From positions 1 through 64,000 of the forward strand of contig JADJWF010000004.1 of assembly GCA_016716505.1 (NCBI GenBank): DNA of 64,000 bases, read 5' to 3'. The notes below the pieces were generated by a model, which was given only the letters and a program-made list of their open reading frames with translations, did no database searches and had not been told where the DNA came from. Made by a program: the position numbers and the translations under genes. Of the stretch, positions 8,913 through 18,000 are shown piece by piece. How positions within the stretch are numbered: the first letter of the stretch is position 1; each line of letters starts with the position of its first letter. Origin of the DNA: Verrucomicrobiota bacterium. GTDB lineage: Bacteria; Verrucomicrobiota; Verrucomicrobiia; Limisphaerales; J093.

Positions 8913-10073
8913 TCAGGGTTGATAGCCGGTGAGTGCCCGGAAACGGCGGCTGGCGACCTGCCGATAACTCCCGTTCGGTTCGCGTAAAATGAATAGCGCC
9001 GCTGCACCGGGCCAGTCGTCCACGAATCGGAGTCCGTCGGTTTCGCCCATCACGAAGAGGGTCGTGCCCAAGGCATCAGCCGTCATGCTGTCCGGCGCGA
9101 CCACGGAGACACCCGCCACGGTGTTGTCCGCCGGCCGGCCGGTGCGGGGATCCAGGATGTGACCGAGCCGGCGACCTTCCGGGTCGCGGAGAAACTTCTG
9201 GTAGTCGCCGGAGGTCGAGATCGCGCAGTCGCTCAACTCGGCCACGGCGGCAAAGGGATCGTCTTCCCGCCACTGATCCACCGGCGCCGCGATGCCAACG
9301 CGCCAGCGTCCGGACCGCGGACTGACACCCCGGACGCGCACTTCGCCCGCGATGGCCACATAGACATTGGTCCAGCCGCGCCTGGCCAGGAGTGCCACCA
9401 CTTCGTCCACCGCAAATCCCTTGGCGACCGCACTCAGGTTGAGACCCAGCGCGGGCAGATGTTTCACCAGCTCGCCGCGGGAGGTGACCTCCACGTGCCG
9501 CCAGCCGGTCTTCGCCCGCGCGGACTGGATCTCGGCATGGGTGGGCGCCTCGCGCAACGCGCCCTGCTCGCCGAATCCCCACAGATTGATCAGCGGTCCC
9601 AGCGTGGGATCAAAGGCACCGTCCGAGCGTCGCGCCATGTTCAGCGAGAAAGAGACGACGCGCGCAAATTCGGGCGAGACGGGGAACGGTTCATCGGCTG
9701 GCGCGCGATTAAACCGGGACAACTCGCTGTCCGGCTCGTAGTGCGACATCTGTCGGTTGATCTCCTTCAGCCGGGTCTCAACATCCGCCCGGAGGCTGTC
9801 GAGAGCGACTGGGGGGAGGTCTGCGCCCACGACTTGGACGGTGTACGGGCTGCCCATCGTACGCCCCTCCCAACGGACAACCGGTAACGCATCTGCGGCG
9901 GCCTTGGTGGAGAGCGCGCTGGCGAGGAGGATGGGCAACGCGGCTCGGAGGCGGCACCGCGCCCTTGGCGAGCCGGTCGCGCGAAGCGCCGGAGCGGAGG
10001 GATGACGATGGGTGGCTGGCGGCCCGACGGATTGGGCGGCCCGACGGGCAGGTCGCGAATCTGTGGTGAACAT
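8913..10073 (-). CDS. apbE: FAD:protein FMN transferase (ApbE family)
   Basis: ATG 10073 (MFTTDSRPARR) was chosen because it lies 5 bases after the stop of the upstream gene; the longer frame overlaps that gene. A hydrophobic segment (LRAALPILLASALSTKAAADA) looks like a signal sequence after an unusually long basic N-terminus. The ApbE fold follows: VRWEGRTMGSPYTVQVV, SHYEPDSELSRFN, DPTLGPLINLWGFG, LSAVAKGFAVDEV, STSGDYQKF, HILDPRTGRPADNTVAGVSVVA and TADALGTTLFVMG. The last two blocks hold the FAD/Mg-binding and TDA-type residues. The enzyme attaches FMN covalently to Thr/Ser of extracytoplasmic redox proteins. No obvious acceptor protein such as NqrC or RnfG lies nearby. The DUF2271 gene upstream is a common partner of ApbE. 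Confidence 0.9.
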   Translation of the reverse strand: MFTTDSRPARRAAQSVGPPATHRHPSAPALRATGSPRARCRLRAALPILLASALSTKAAADALPVVRWEGRTMGSPYTVQVVGADLPPVALDSLRADVETRLKEINRQMSHYEPDSELSRFNRAPADEPFPVSPEFARVVSFSLNMARRSDGAFDPTLGPLINLWGFGEQGALREAPTHAEIQSARAKTGWRHVEVTSRGELVKHLPALGLNLSAVAKGFAVDEVVALLARRGWTNVYVAIAGEVRVRGVSPRSGRWRVGIAAPVDQWREDDPFAAVAELSDCAISTSGDYQKFLRDPEGRRLGHILDPRTGRPADNTVAGVSVVAPDSMTADALGTTLFVMGETDGLRFVDDWPGAAALFILREPNGSYRQVASRRFRALTGYQP

Positions 10074-10078
10074 TCCGG

Positions 10079-11116
10079 TCAGGGCACCCGCAGCGTGTGA
10101 AAAAGACTGGGCGTGTCGGTCCGGATGGCGTTGGTGAAGGTGAAGCTTCCATCCGCCTCGAACGCCCCCGCGCCGAGAACCGACCACGTCGTGAAGGGGG
10201 AAGCCGGTTCGGGCGAGGCGATTACCGTGTAGCGGCCTTCAGGGGGACCGTTGCCAGTCAGCACCAAGTTTCCGGCCTGCTGGCGGGCCGTGACGGTGGT
10301 TGGCACGACGATGACGGTGATGCTGAAGGGCTGGATGGCTTCCGGCGCGACGCCGTTGGCGGCGGTGATTTGCCCCGGAAAAACGCCGGCGGTGGTGGGA
10401 AGGCCAAGAATCAAGCCCGAAGAACTGATGCTCAGACCGGGGGGCAGCCCCTGGGCGGTGAACGTCGGCGGCGGGCTGCCCGTGGCGACGCAGGTGAAGG
10501 CGTAGGGTACGCCCACTGTGGCAGTCGGGCGGAGTGGCGCGCTGGTGATCGTGGGTGCCACGAGTGTCGGCGCGGCGGGCTCCCAAATCACGCGGAGGTT
10601 GACGAAATTGGCGCCCGGGTCCGGATAAGTCGTGGTGGCTGCCACGGGGCCTTTGACCCAGACGAGCCCATTGGTGGTGTAGGGGCCCTGGCCGCTGTTT
10701 TCGGCGTACTGGACCCAGAACTTGTATCGTCCATCGGGAACCAGTTGCCCGGCGGCATCGCGGCCGTCCCACACGCAGATCACGGGGTTGTTGGTCCCGC
10801 TGTAGCTACTGGCTGTCGCGCTGGTGTACCCATCCAGCGCCGTGCTGCCGGCACGCGCGGTGTTCCACACCCGGCAGTGATCGTTCCACTCTTTTGAGGT
10901 CCAGCTCGACGGTCCCTGCTTTCGCAGTGACTTGATAAAACCGCCCGATTCCGTGGTCACCCACACCACCGTGTAATGCTTGGCCCCGGAACCGTTGTAG
11001 TCGAGCAGCGTCACCTCCATGCGGGCCACACCGTCGGTTTGAGCCAGCGCGCACCAGCCGAGGGCGACTCCCGCCGCGACAGTTGGCAAACGACGGGGCG
11101 AAAAACCCTTTTTCAT
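10079..11116 (-). CDS. Secreted DUF2271-like protein with Ig-like domain and C-terminal tail
   Basis: The start is taken at ATG 11116 (MKKGFSPRRLPTVAAGVALGWCALAQ) for a normal signal peptide; an ATG at 11128 is equally possible. The mature N-terminal half (VTLLDYNGSGAKHYTVVWVTTESGGFIKSL, WNDHCRVW, DGYTSATASSYSG, VCVWDGRDAAGQLVPDGRYKFWVQY in outline) matches the DUF2271 pattern, a family often encoded beside ApbE flavin transferases. A putative Ig/cadherin-type domain follows (PTITSAPLRPTATVGVPYAF, GLPPGLSISSSGLI), then a tail with FTTWSVLGAGAF and LFHTLRVP resembling the tails on other secreted proteins here. Five bases separate it from apbE, so they form an operon. DUF2271 function is unknown; a role with flavinylated periplasmic proteins is inference from neighbourhood. 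Confidence 0.78.
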   Translation of the reverse strand: MKKGFSPRRLPTVAAGVALGWCALAQTDGVARMEVTLLDYNGSGAKHYTVVWVTTESGGFIKSLRKQGPSSWTSKEWNDHCRVWNTARAGSTALDGYTSATASSYSGTNNPVICVWDGRDAAGQLVPDGRYKFWVQYAENSGQGPYTTNGLVWVKGPVAATTTYPDPGANFVNLRVIWEPAAPTLVAPTITSAPLRPTATVGVPYAFTCVATGSPPPTFTAQGLPPGLSISSSGLILGLPTTAGVFPGQITAANGVAPEAIQPFSITVIVVPTTVTARQQAGNLVLTGNGPPEGRYTVIASPEPASPFTTWSVLGAGAFEADGSFTFTNAIRTDTPSLFHTLRVP

Positions 11117-11500
11117 GGGTTTCAGCATGAGAGCCAACCGCAAGCAGCTCACCACCAATTTTGCCAAAGAATAGCCATTTCTTGACGCACTTCCTCAATC
11201 CTGACGAAGCGAAGGGGCTTGACGGTGGCAGCGGGTGAGGCGGAGGGCGTTGAGGGCGTGGCCGGGCAAGTTTGGCCTCTGCGGCGTGCGATGGACGCCG
11301 TTTTTGCCGAAGACCAGCGTTTCTCTCTGGGACGGGCTCCTCCCGCGGTAAAGCGCGGCCAGCCCCGGCATCTGGCGGGGCGGATTGGGGGGCGAACGCC
11401 CGGTTTGCGGGGGCATCAGGCGCTCGCGACGACCTGCCGGGGACGGCCCGTTCTGTGCCGGCCATGCCCCCCACCCCCTGTGCGCCCATCGCCCCTGTCC
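11117..11500. other. Intergenic stretch without a recognisable gene
   Basis: About 380 bases between the DUF2271 gene and the broken paralog. The part next to 11117 should hold the promoter of the DUF2271-apbE operon. A 73-codon minus frame (11195-11416) has no recognisable family and low-complexity Arg/Pro composition; I do not call it a gene. Confidence 0.4.
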
Positions 11501-12580
11501 TCAGCGCGCGATCGCACGGTAGAACCGATACGGATGCGGGGCGGCGACGGCGGTTGCCCGCCGCCCGGCACCGCCTCCCAAGCCTTGCCCACAAAGGGGT
11601 AGTAGTCGCCGTTGGGCCAAGCGCTGCCCACGGCCGTGCGGCCGTCCACGTGAACGAAGAACCGGCCTGCGGGACAGTTCGTGAGTGTGAAGCGCCCCTC
11701 GGCGTCCGTCACCGTGCGCAACGTCTCCTCCGCACCGTCCACCGTGATGGTGACGCCCGGCAGGGGCAGGTTGGTCGAGCCGTCCGGCCGTGGCGGCACC
11801 GGCTCGGAGGCGTACACCACGCCCGAGATCGCTGTACCGGTCACGGGCGTGGCGCTGTAGGTGTCATATTGAAAGCGATGCACGCCGCCGGGCTGGCCGT
11901 CGCCGTCGGCATCCACCGGGCGGCCGTCGGCGCCCGGCACCGCGCCGGCGTCGAACTCCACCGTCACGCGCGTGCCGCCGGGGATCGGTTCGAGGAAGAA
12001 CAGCGTGGCCTTGCGCCGGTCGGCGCTGAGTTCGACGCGGCTGAGGAACTGCCGCGCGCCAAAGCCGGCGTGGAAATTGGTCGTGGTGACGGTGGCTTCC
12101 GCCGCCAGCGGCCCGGAAAAATACACCACCACCTGCGATTTACCGACACGCCGGACTCGCCGGGCGTGGGCGACGCCGGTGATGGTCGTCAGCGGGGTGG
12201 GAGTGATCGAATCGAGGTATTCCTGGAGCGCCGTCCGACCGTTGCCGTCAGGGTCCTGGCCGGCGTCGGCGGCGTTCAGCGCGTCCAGCGGCGGATGCTC
12301 CAGTTCGTAAACATCGGGTATCCCGTCGGCATCGGTGTCCAGCGCGGCGGCGCGGGGGAGCTGCTGGACGCGGAAGAAGCCCGCCTGCGCCGGCGCGGCC
12401 ACGCTCAACGGCCCGCCCAGCCCAATGGCCACCGGCGTGTGGATGGCGGTGACGGCGTCGCCGTGCAACAGGCGGTAGTAGCTGGCGGGGTCGGCGGGGA
12501 AGTGCAGCTCGAGCCGATTGCCCGCGCCGAGCCGGACCTCCTCGATGCGGAAGTCGGCAGCGAGAGCCACGCTGAGGGTG
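11501..12580 (-). pseudogene. Truncated paralog (copy 1) of the giant modular secreted proteins
   Basis: This fragment carries only the N-terminal cassette of the proteins encoded at 20.7-37.4 kb: FRIEEVRLGAGNRLELHFPAD, FFRVQQLPRAA, one calcium-type repeat (DTDADGIPDVYEL), the SbsA-like Ig domain (FSGPLAAEATVTTTNF), the carboxypeptidase-regulatory-like domain (PLPGVTITVDGAEETL, AGRFFVHVDGRT) and YYPFVGKAWEAVPG. There homology stops. In another frame the sequence continues into RFYRAIAR and a stop at 11501-11503, a typical secreted-protein C-terminus, so the middle and end modules have been deleted. Its 5' end is lost where an IS3 remnant begins near 12594. Codons around 12160-12190 are scrambled relative to the paralogs by a 2-base deletion. 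It is unlikely to make a working product. Confidence 0.75.
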
Positions 12581-12581
12581 G
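11636..12581. repeat. 946-bp direct repeat, first copy (partner 24630-25577)
   Basis: Nearly identical at base level to 24630-25577 over the whole N-terminal cassette, differing by a few substitutions and a 2-base deletion near 12175. The near identity contrasts with the divergent copies at about 31-32 and 36-37 kb, so duplication or gene conversion is recent. Confidence 0.85.
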
Positions 12582-12593
12582 TGTGGAAAGCTC

Positions 12594-13026
12594 CCCTGAA
12601 ACTGAGCCAGGTGTTATGAGAGGATGTGGCGGCGCGGCGCGCCGCCCGGAACTCTGATAACATGAAACGAACGCGACACAGTCCTGAACAAATCGTAGCG
12701 AAGTTGCATCAAGCGGCCACGGAGTTGGCTGGGGGCAAGAAGATCGAAGAAGTCTGCAAGGGGCTGGCGATCAGCCCGGCGACCTATCACCGCTGGCAGG
12801 CGCAATACGGCGGCGCGGACCTGAATACCGTGAAAGAACAAAGCCTTGAAGGAGGAGAACGCCAAGCTCAGGAAGCTGGTGGCGGACCGGTCGCTGGACA
12901 AGGTGGCGTTGAAGGAACTGCTGGAGGGAAAATGGTAGGCCCGGCGCGGAAACGCGAGGCGGTGGGACCTCTCCAGCGGGAGCTGGAGTTGAGCCAGCGC
13001 CGGGCCTGCAAAGTGGTGGGTCAGCC
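12594..13026 (+). mobile_element. IS3-family remnant: frameshifted orfA and truncated orfB
   Basis: ATG 12662 opens the classic IS3 orfA N-terminus (MKRTRHSPEQIVAKL, then a helix-turn-helix around LAISPATYHRWQAQYGG). After VKEQ near 12838 the frame shifts by one; the expected leucine-zipper end (LKEENAKLRKLVADRSL to LLEGKW and a stop at about 12937) continues in the neighbouring frame. The start of orfB follows (KREAVGPLQRELELSQRRACKVVGQPR) but breaks off after about 32 codons near 13026, where antiporter sequence begins. The left end is likely the CCCCTGAAACTGAGCC stretch at about 12594. The DDE domain and right end are absent, so the element is dead. It interrupts the 5' end of the copy 1 pseudogene. 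Confidence 0.8.
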
Positions 13027-13262
13027 GCGGCGCCAGCAACAGCGACGTCAGCGTGAGAAACACCACAAACGCGCCCAGTGCGCCCAGCGTGGAAAGCACG
13101 GACGCCTGGCCGGTCCCGCCGAATTGCACGAGCGAGGTGAGGAGGGTGAGCATAGCCATCGCCACCGCATCCTCCAGCACCGTCATGCCCAGGGCCAGTT
13201 GGCCGGGCCGCTCGTGGGTGAGGTTCAGTTCCTCGAGCACTTTGCCGATGATGGCCGAGCTG
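13027..13262 (-). pseudogene. Internal fragment of a Kef-type cation:proton antiporter
   Basis: On the minus strand about 78 codons read SSSAIIGKVLEELNLTHERP, then LALGMTVLEDAVAMAMLTLL and LGALGAFVVFLTLTSLLLAP. This is the hydrophobic core of CPA2/Kef-type sodium- or potassium-proton antiporters, including the SSSAI and LEDAVA motifs. There is no start, no ion-binding N-terminal half and no C-terminus. It is bounded directly by the IS3 remnant at 13026 and by the hsdR fragment at about 13262. It is a displaced scrap rather than a gene. Exact junctions are uncertain by about 10 bases. Confidence 0.72.
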
Positions 13263-13880
13263 GACGAGGACGGCCAGGTAGATTTCAAGGCCAAGGCCAA
13301 GGCCTTCTGCCGGACCTACGAGTTTCTGGCCTCGGTCCTGCCCTACAACAACGCGGACTGGGAAAAGCTCTCGATTTTCCTGAACTTCCTCGTGCCCAAA
13401 CTGCCTGCGCCGCGCGAGGAAGACCTGTCCAAAGGCCTCCTCGAGGCGATTGACATGGACAGCTACCGCGCCGAGAAACGGGCGTCGGTCAAACTGGCGT
13501 TGCCGGACGCGGACGCGGAGATCGAGCCTGTGCCGACTGAGGGCGGCGGGCGCAAGCCCGAGCCGGAACTGGACCGGCTGAGCAACATCTTGCGGCAATT
13601 CAACGACCTGTTCGGCAACATCCCGTGGACCGACGCCGACCGGGTGCGCCGGCTGGTCACCGAGGAAATCCCGAACGAGGTGGCGGCCGACGCGCGTGAT
13701 CAGAACGCCAAACGACAGGGCGACCAGCAGAACGCCCGCATCGAGCACGACCAGGCGCTCAAGCGGGTGGTCGTGGCCCTGCTCAACGATGACACGGAGC
13801 TGTTCCGGCAGTTTACCGAGAACGAATCCTTCCGCCGCTGGCTGGCCGATTCGGTGTTTGCGCTGACCTACGAACGGTGA
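13256..13880 (+). pseudogene. hsdR: C-terminal fragment of a type I restriction endonuclease subunit R
   Basis: About 205 codons ending at TGA 13878-13880: LDEDGQVDFKAKAKAFCRTYEFLASVLPY in outline, then DWEKLSIFLNFLVPKLP, LSNILRQFNDLFGNIPW and DTELFRQFTENESFRRWL. This is the helical C-terminal domain of HsdR, which joins the motor to the methylase core. The nuclease and helicase domains are missing and no hsdM or hsdS is present. It abuts the antiporter fragment without any linking sequence. With an upstream in-frame ATG at 13247 it could be translated, but it cannot restrict DNA. Either a rearrangement scar or an assembly join. Confidence 0.78.
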
Positions 13881-14065
13881 GTAGGAGACCGGCTCAAGAA
13901 CCTACTGTAGTTCGAGGTGCTGGTTCCCGACTGAAGGGCAGCGCTCGCTCGTGGCGCTGCAGTTGGCGAAACCGGATGGACCGCGCCCCGAGCATCAGGC
14001 TGGTCGGAACAGCCTCACTGGGTCACGGCATAGATGCATTTCCGCCGTCCTCTTCACCGCCGGGA

Positions 14066-14509
14066 TCATTGCGCCAGGGGATTCCACACTTTGCGGAAGC
14101 CCAGGCCTTCGTAGTCCTTCACGTTCACGGTGGCGAATTCGGTCACGCCTTGCGCGGTCATGGTCAGCGCGGAACGGGCATCGTAAAGGCGGCGGAAGGC
14201 AAAGTCCTTCCGGCGCGCCTTTTGCCACAGGGCATCGTGCAACGGCCGGCTGTCCACGGTGAAGCCAATCAGTCGCCAACGCGGATGGCGGCGGTAGGTC
14301 TGAATGACTTCGACCGCTTCCTCGGCGTCGAGTGGGTGCTTGAGCACGGCGGGGTTGCGCAGCAGACCGTAAAGCTCGGCAAGGATGAACTCGGAAATGG
14401 CCACGTCATCCTGATCCTGAATCGAGGTGAGCCAGGCGTAGGCCGCCTTGTGGCTCGGTGAGTCCTCGTTCAGAGCGTGGAAGAGGATGTTGGTGTCCAT
14501 GGAGAGCAT
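14066..14509 (-). CDS. PIN-domain ribonuclease toxin (VapC-like)
   Basis: 147 residues. MLSMDTNILFHALNED supplies the first PIN acidic residue (Asp in MDTN), ISEFILAELYGLL the conserved Glu, and DARSALTMTAQGVTEFATVNVKDYEGL the later acidic residues and TxNxKD-type end. PIN proteins of this kind cleave RNA using Mg ions coordinated by these acids. The start may be ATG 14509 or ATG 14500. It begins 6 bases after the stop of a ribbon-helix-helix gene, the standard antitoxin-toxin order, so toxin translation is likely coupled to antitoxin synthesis. It is intact in a zone otherwise full of broken genes. Confidence 0.88.
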   Translation of the reverse strand: MLSMDTNILFHALNEDSPSHKAAYAWLTSIQDQDDVAISEFILAELYGLLRNPAVLKHPLDAEEAVEVIQTYRRHPRWRLIGFTVDSRPLHDALWQKARRKDFAFRRLYDARSALTMTAQGVTEFATVNVKDYEGLGFRKVWNPLAQ

Positions 14510-14515
14510 GGCGCA

Positions 14516-14785
14516 TCACTTCTTCCGGCGGCGGGCCAGGGTGGTTTCTGTGGCGGTGAGTTGCGCTTGTTCCTTGATTTCCGCGTCGCTCAGGCCTTTC
14601 CAGCCGAGGCGCCGGGGCCTGGGCGGCTGCCAGTCGCCGCTCGCGCCAAGTGGGGGGGCATACACGCTCAGGATGTATTCCAGCCCGCGGCGCGCCAGTT
14701 CCGCAAAGGAGATCTCCCGGCTCTCGCATACCTTGCGGGCGCGGTCATAAACATCATCGGGCAACTGGATTTGCGTGCGCGTCAT
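14516..14785 (-). CDS. Ribbon-helix-helix antitoxin
   Basis: 89 residues. The N-terminal MTRTQIQLPDDVYDRARKV forms the DNA-binding beta strand and first helix of a ribbon-helix-helix (MetJ/Arc) fold, followed by REISFAELARRGLEYIL. The basic tail (ETTLARRRKK) and the middle segment would wrap the toxin. It should bind the PIN toxin encoded 6 bases downstream and repress its own promoter. A perfect 14-bp palindrome just upstream of its start is the probable operator. The target RNA of the toxin cannot be told. Confidence 0.87.
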   Translation of the reverse strand: MTRTQIQLPDDVYDRARKVCESREISFAELARRGLEYILSVYAPPLGASGDWQPPRPRRLGWKGLSDAEIKEQAQLTATETTLARRRKK

Positions 14786-14801
14786 GCCGCCAGATTGCCA
14801 T

Positions 14802-14815
14802 CACCAGTACTGGTG
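14802..14815 (-). promoter_or_regulatory. Candidate operator of the toxin-antitoxin pair
   Basis: Perfect palindrome CACCAGTACTGGTG, 17 bases upstream of the antitoxin start at 14785. On the minus strand it overlaps a TTGACA (14814-14819) that could be the -35 box. Binding of the ribbon-helix-helix dimer here would block the promoter. The site is seen; its use is inferred. Confidence 0.55.
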
Positions 14816-15069
14816 TCAATTCGGCGGCAGAATTGTCTGGACCTGAGCACCAAGATGGGCGTGCCGGTGTCAGCGTCGCCTCCACGTCCGCCGGCGAACC
14901 GAAAGACTGCCCGCCGGAACGGCAGGCGGATGGTGAAAGGGTTGCCGGCCTCCCAAGCCAGCCCCTTGACAGAGAATTTTAAGGGCGCCGGAGGGTCCAT
15001 GCCGCGCCGCACGCGACCGTTGTCGAGCATTCGCCGCGGAACAACATCGTCGCCGAGTGGCCCCGGTTC

Positions 15070-18000
15070 TCAGTCGCGCCGCAGCCGGAAGAAGCGCGTG
15101 CCCGGGCCAGTGGGAACTTCCACTTCGCCGGTGCCGGGCACCGGTTGCCACTGTGCACCGAGAACGTCCGCCGCCTCCAAGGTGGCGCCCGTCGGAACGG
15201 TAAAGCGCAACGCACCCGCCGCGGGCCGGGCATACTGCAACACCAGCGGTTCGTCGTTTACCGGGCCGACGTTTGCGTAAAACGCCTGGCCGCCGGCTTC
15301 GAAGAACACCGAGACCAAAATCCGATCGCCGTCCACGCCCACGAGGTCCATCCGGCTGATGCGCCGGGCGTCGAGTTTGGTGGCGAAAAACACCGGCTCG
15401 AGGCTGGAGGCATTCGCCGCCAGGAGGCCGTGCCGCACGGTGCCATCGGGAGTGGTCAGGCGCCCGGTGAACCAGGCCCGGCCGTCGTAGGCGCGCAGGA
15501 ACAGGTATTCGATGCCCTGTAGAATTCCCTCGCCCACCATGTCCATCCCGGAGCTGGCAATTCGCCGGGGGCGGTCTGGCGCCAATTCGAGCACGTTTTG
15601 AGCGCCGGCCTCAGATTGCACGATCGCGAAGAACTTGCCTTCGTTGGCCGCCGCGGCCCGGAACCGGAGCACCGTGCGCTCGGTGTCGGGTATGATGTCT
15701 CCTTTGGTCAACAGCGCCGTGACACCGCCATTCATCTGGCCGCGCAACAAGACCTCCTGTTCGTAGCGGAGGGTGGCCGCGCTCGTCAGGTATTCTCCGC
15801 CCGCGTCCAGCGCCAGGCTGGTTAAGTTCGCGGTCGCGCTGCCCACCACCGGCAGTTCCTGAGCCGGGGCGATCAGGCGCCGGAGCGTCGTCCCGTCGTG
15901 CAAAAACAGGGCGGGCTTTCCGCTCAGATTGATGGCGAACAAGGTGCGGCCCGCCGCATGCACCACTTCACCCAGGAAATTCGCAAACGTGGCGCCGCCA
16001 CCCTCGGGGATGGCCGTGGTAGTGTCAGCAATGGCCTCCAGTGCCGCGCCGTTCCAGCGGTAAATGCCCACCGGAACCCCGGCCTTGAGTCCCAGAAGCA
16101 CGAGCGATTCTGCCGCGTCGGTCCGCACCAGGCTGAAGCCCTGGGCCGGCCCGAGGCCGTTGGGCAGTTCCGCGTCCGGCGCGAGCAGCCGGCTCCATTG
16201 ACCTGCGTCCCACACAAACACCCCCAGCCACTGGCGGAGCGCGTTTTGAGCCGCAAAGACAAACCGGGTTCCCCAAAGCCCTGCGTTGGCAGATGAAACA
16301 ACCAGCGGCACGTCCAACCCCGGCGGAGGCACACTTCCGTCCAGCACCGGCATGAGCCGTTTGCCGGCCACCACCGGGTTGGGCGGGGCCGGAGTCACGG
16401 TCACCACAGCCTCGGCACTGGTCACCTGGCCCCAGGCGTTGCTCACCGTGACCCGGTAGCGGCCCGCGTCGGTGGCCGAGGCCGCAGCCCGGGCAAGCTG
16501 CCAGCTTGTTGAAGAGGCGTCGCTCAACGGCGTGCCGTCCTTTTCCCAGTAATAGGCCCGCGGCAGACCGCCCACGGCGCTGACCTGCAACCGGAGGGAT
16601 TCCCCGGCTTCGACGGTGACACTGTCCGGCCCGGACACGATGAGCGGCGGCACCTCGACATTCAGGAGAAAGCTGCCGCTGGCGATGCCAAACGCATTTG
16701 TCACCACGAGGTCGTAATAACCGCTGTCCAGTGCGCCGGCGGACTCGATCACCAGCCGGTCAGTGGTTGCGCGGACCACTACGCCGGTGGGGCTGTTCCA
16801 CCGCCACTCGAAGGCCAGAGGCGCGTCGCCCAGCGCGCTGACCTGCAACTCCACGCGGGCGCCGCCAGCCACGGTGAGATTGGTGGGCGCCGAGACGATG
16901 ACCGGTATGGCGGGCCTGGCGAGGTTGGCCACGAGCCGGCGGTTGCCCGCGGTGTCGGCCGCCATCAGAGCGATGGTGTCGCCCGCCACGTCCTGCAGGA
17001 CATAGGCGGCCGGCGAGATGCCCGCGAGGCCCCCGCTCAATCCGGGCGGGATCACCGTCTGCAAGGCAGGACCATCGAGGACATACAGACCTGGGCCGCG
17101 CGCGGTGTTGGCCGGGAAGAACACTTTGCCGCCTTCCACCACCAGGCCGAATTGGCCGAGGCCTTGGAGCGCGTCTTTTTCCGCGGTCAACGCGCCGTCC
17201 TTCGTCAGCATGGTGAGTGCGCCGCCGGCGTATTTCAGCAGGCGCGTCACGTTGGCCGCGTCGTAGGCGAAGAAATACACCGCTCCCTCGGCCACAAACG
17301 GGGGGCTGTAAAAGCCTTTGATTGTGCCCCCGTCCGGAAACGCATCGCCGTCGCGCGCGATGAGCACCACCGCCTGGCCCGCCGCCGGTTGGACGAACAT
17401 GCCCTGGCTTGCGCCGGTCGGCCCCTTGGCTGCCCAGAACGCCAGCGCCTGTCCGTCAAAGCCCACCTGGCTGCTGAAGGTGTCCGGCACGTCCAGCCCC
17501 GGCAGCGCGGTGGCGGTGTCTGCCACCGCCACCAGCGCACCGGCCTCGACGCGATACACGCCGCGAAAGGTGTCCGCACCGGCGGCGGTTTGGTTCCCAG
17601 CGATCACGGCCAGCGCATTGCCCGCGAGGAACGGTTCACCGACGAAGTTCGCCGCTTTCCCGCCGGAGTTGGGCAGCACGGTGCCCGGCGCCAGGCGCAC
17701 CGTGAAGTTGGTGCCGCCGGTCCATAGCAGCGCGTCGGGCTGGGCGGGGCCTGCAGCGAAGACGAAATCCGTGCCGCCGGAGGTGTCGCGGGCGAAACCG
17801 CGATGAAAGGACTGGAGTGTGCCTGCGGGCGTGGAGGTGCCCAAACCGGCGATGCGGGTCAGGGGGCCGCCGCGGCCGCTGAATATACCGCCCGGACTGA
17901 AGTCCGACCGCAGGGGAACGAACACCACCGCGTCTCCCACCACCTGGGCGCGCGCGAAGTCGGTGATCTGGAAACCTGCGGCCGGGTCGGTGACCTTGTT

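Noticed and set aside
11195..11416. A 73-codon minus-strand small protein
   Set aside because: Composition is Arg/Pro-rich low complexity, with no ribosome-binding context and no recognisable family.
12820..12960. Programmed frameshifting between orfA and orfB of the IS3 remnant
   Set aside because: The slip at about 12838 lies inside orfA, before the leucine zipper end, not at the usual orfA/orfB overlap, and orfB is truncated; it is a lesion.
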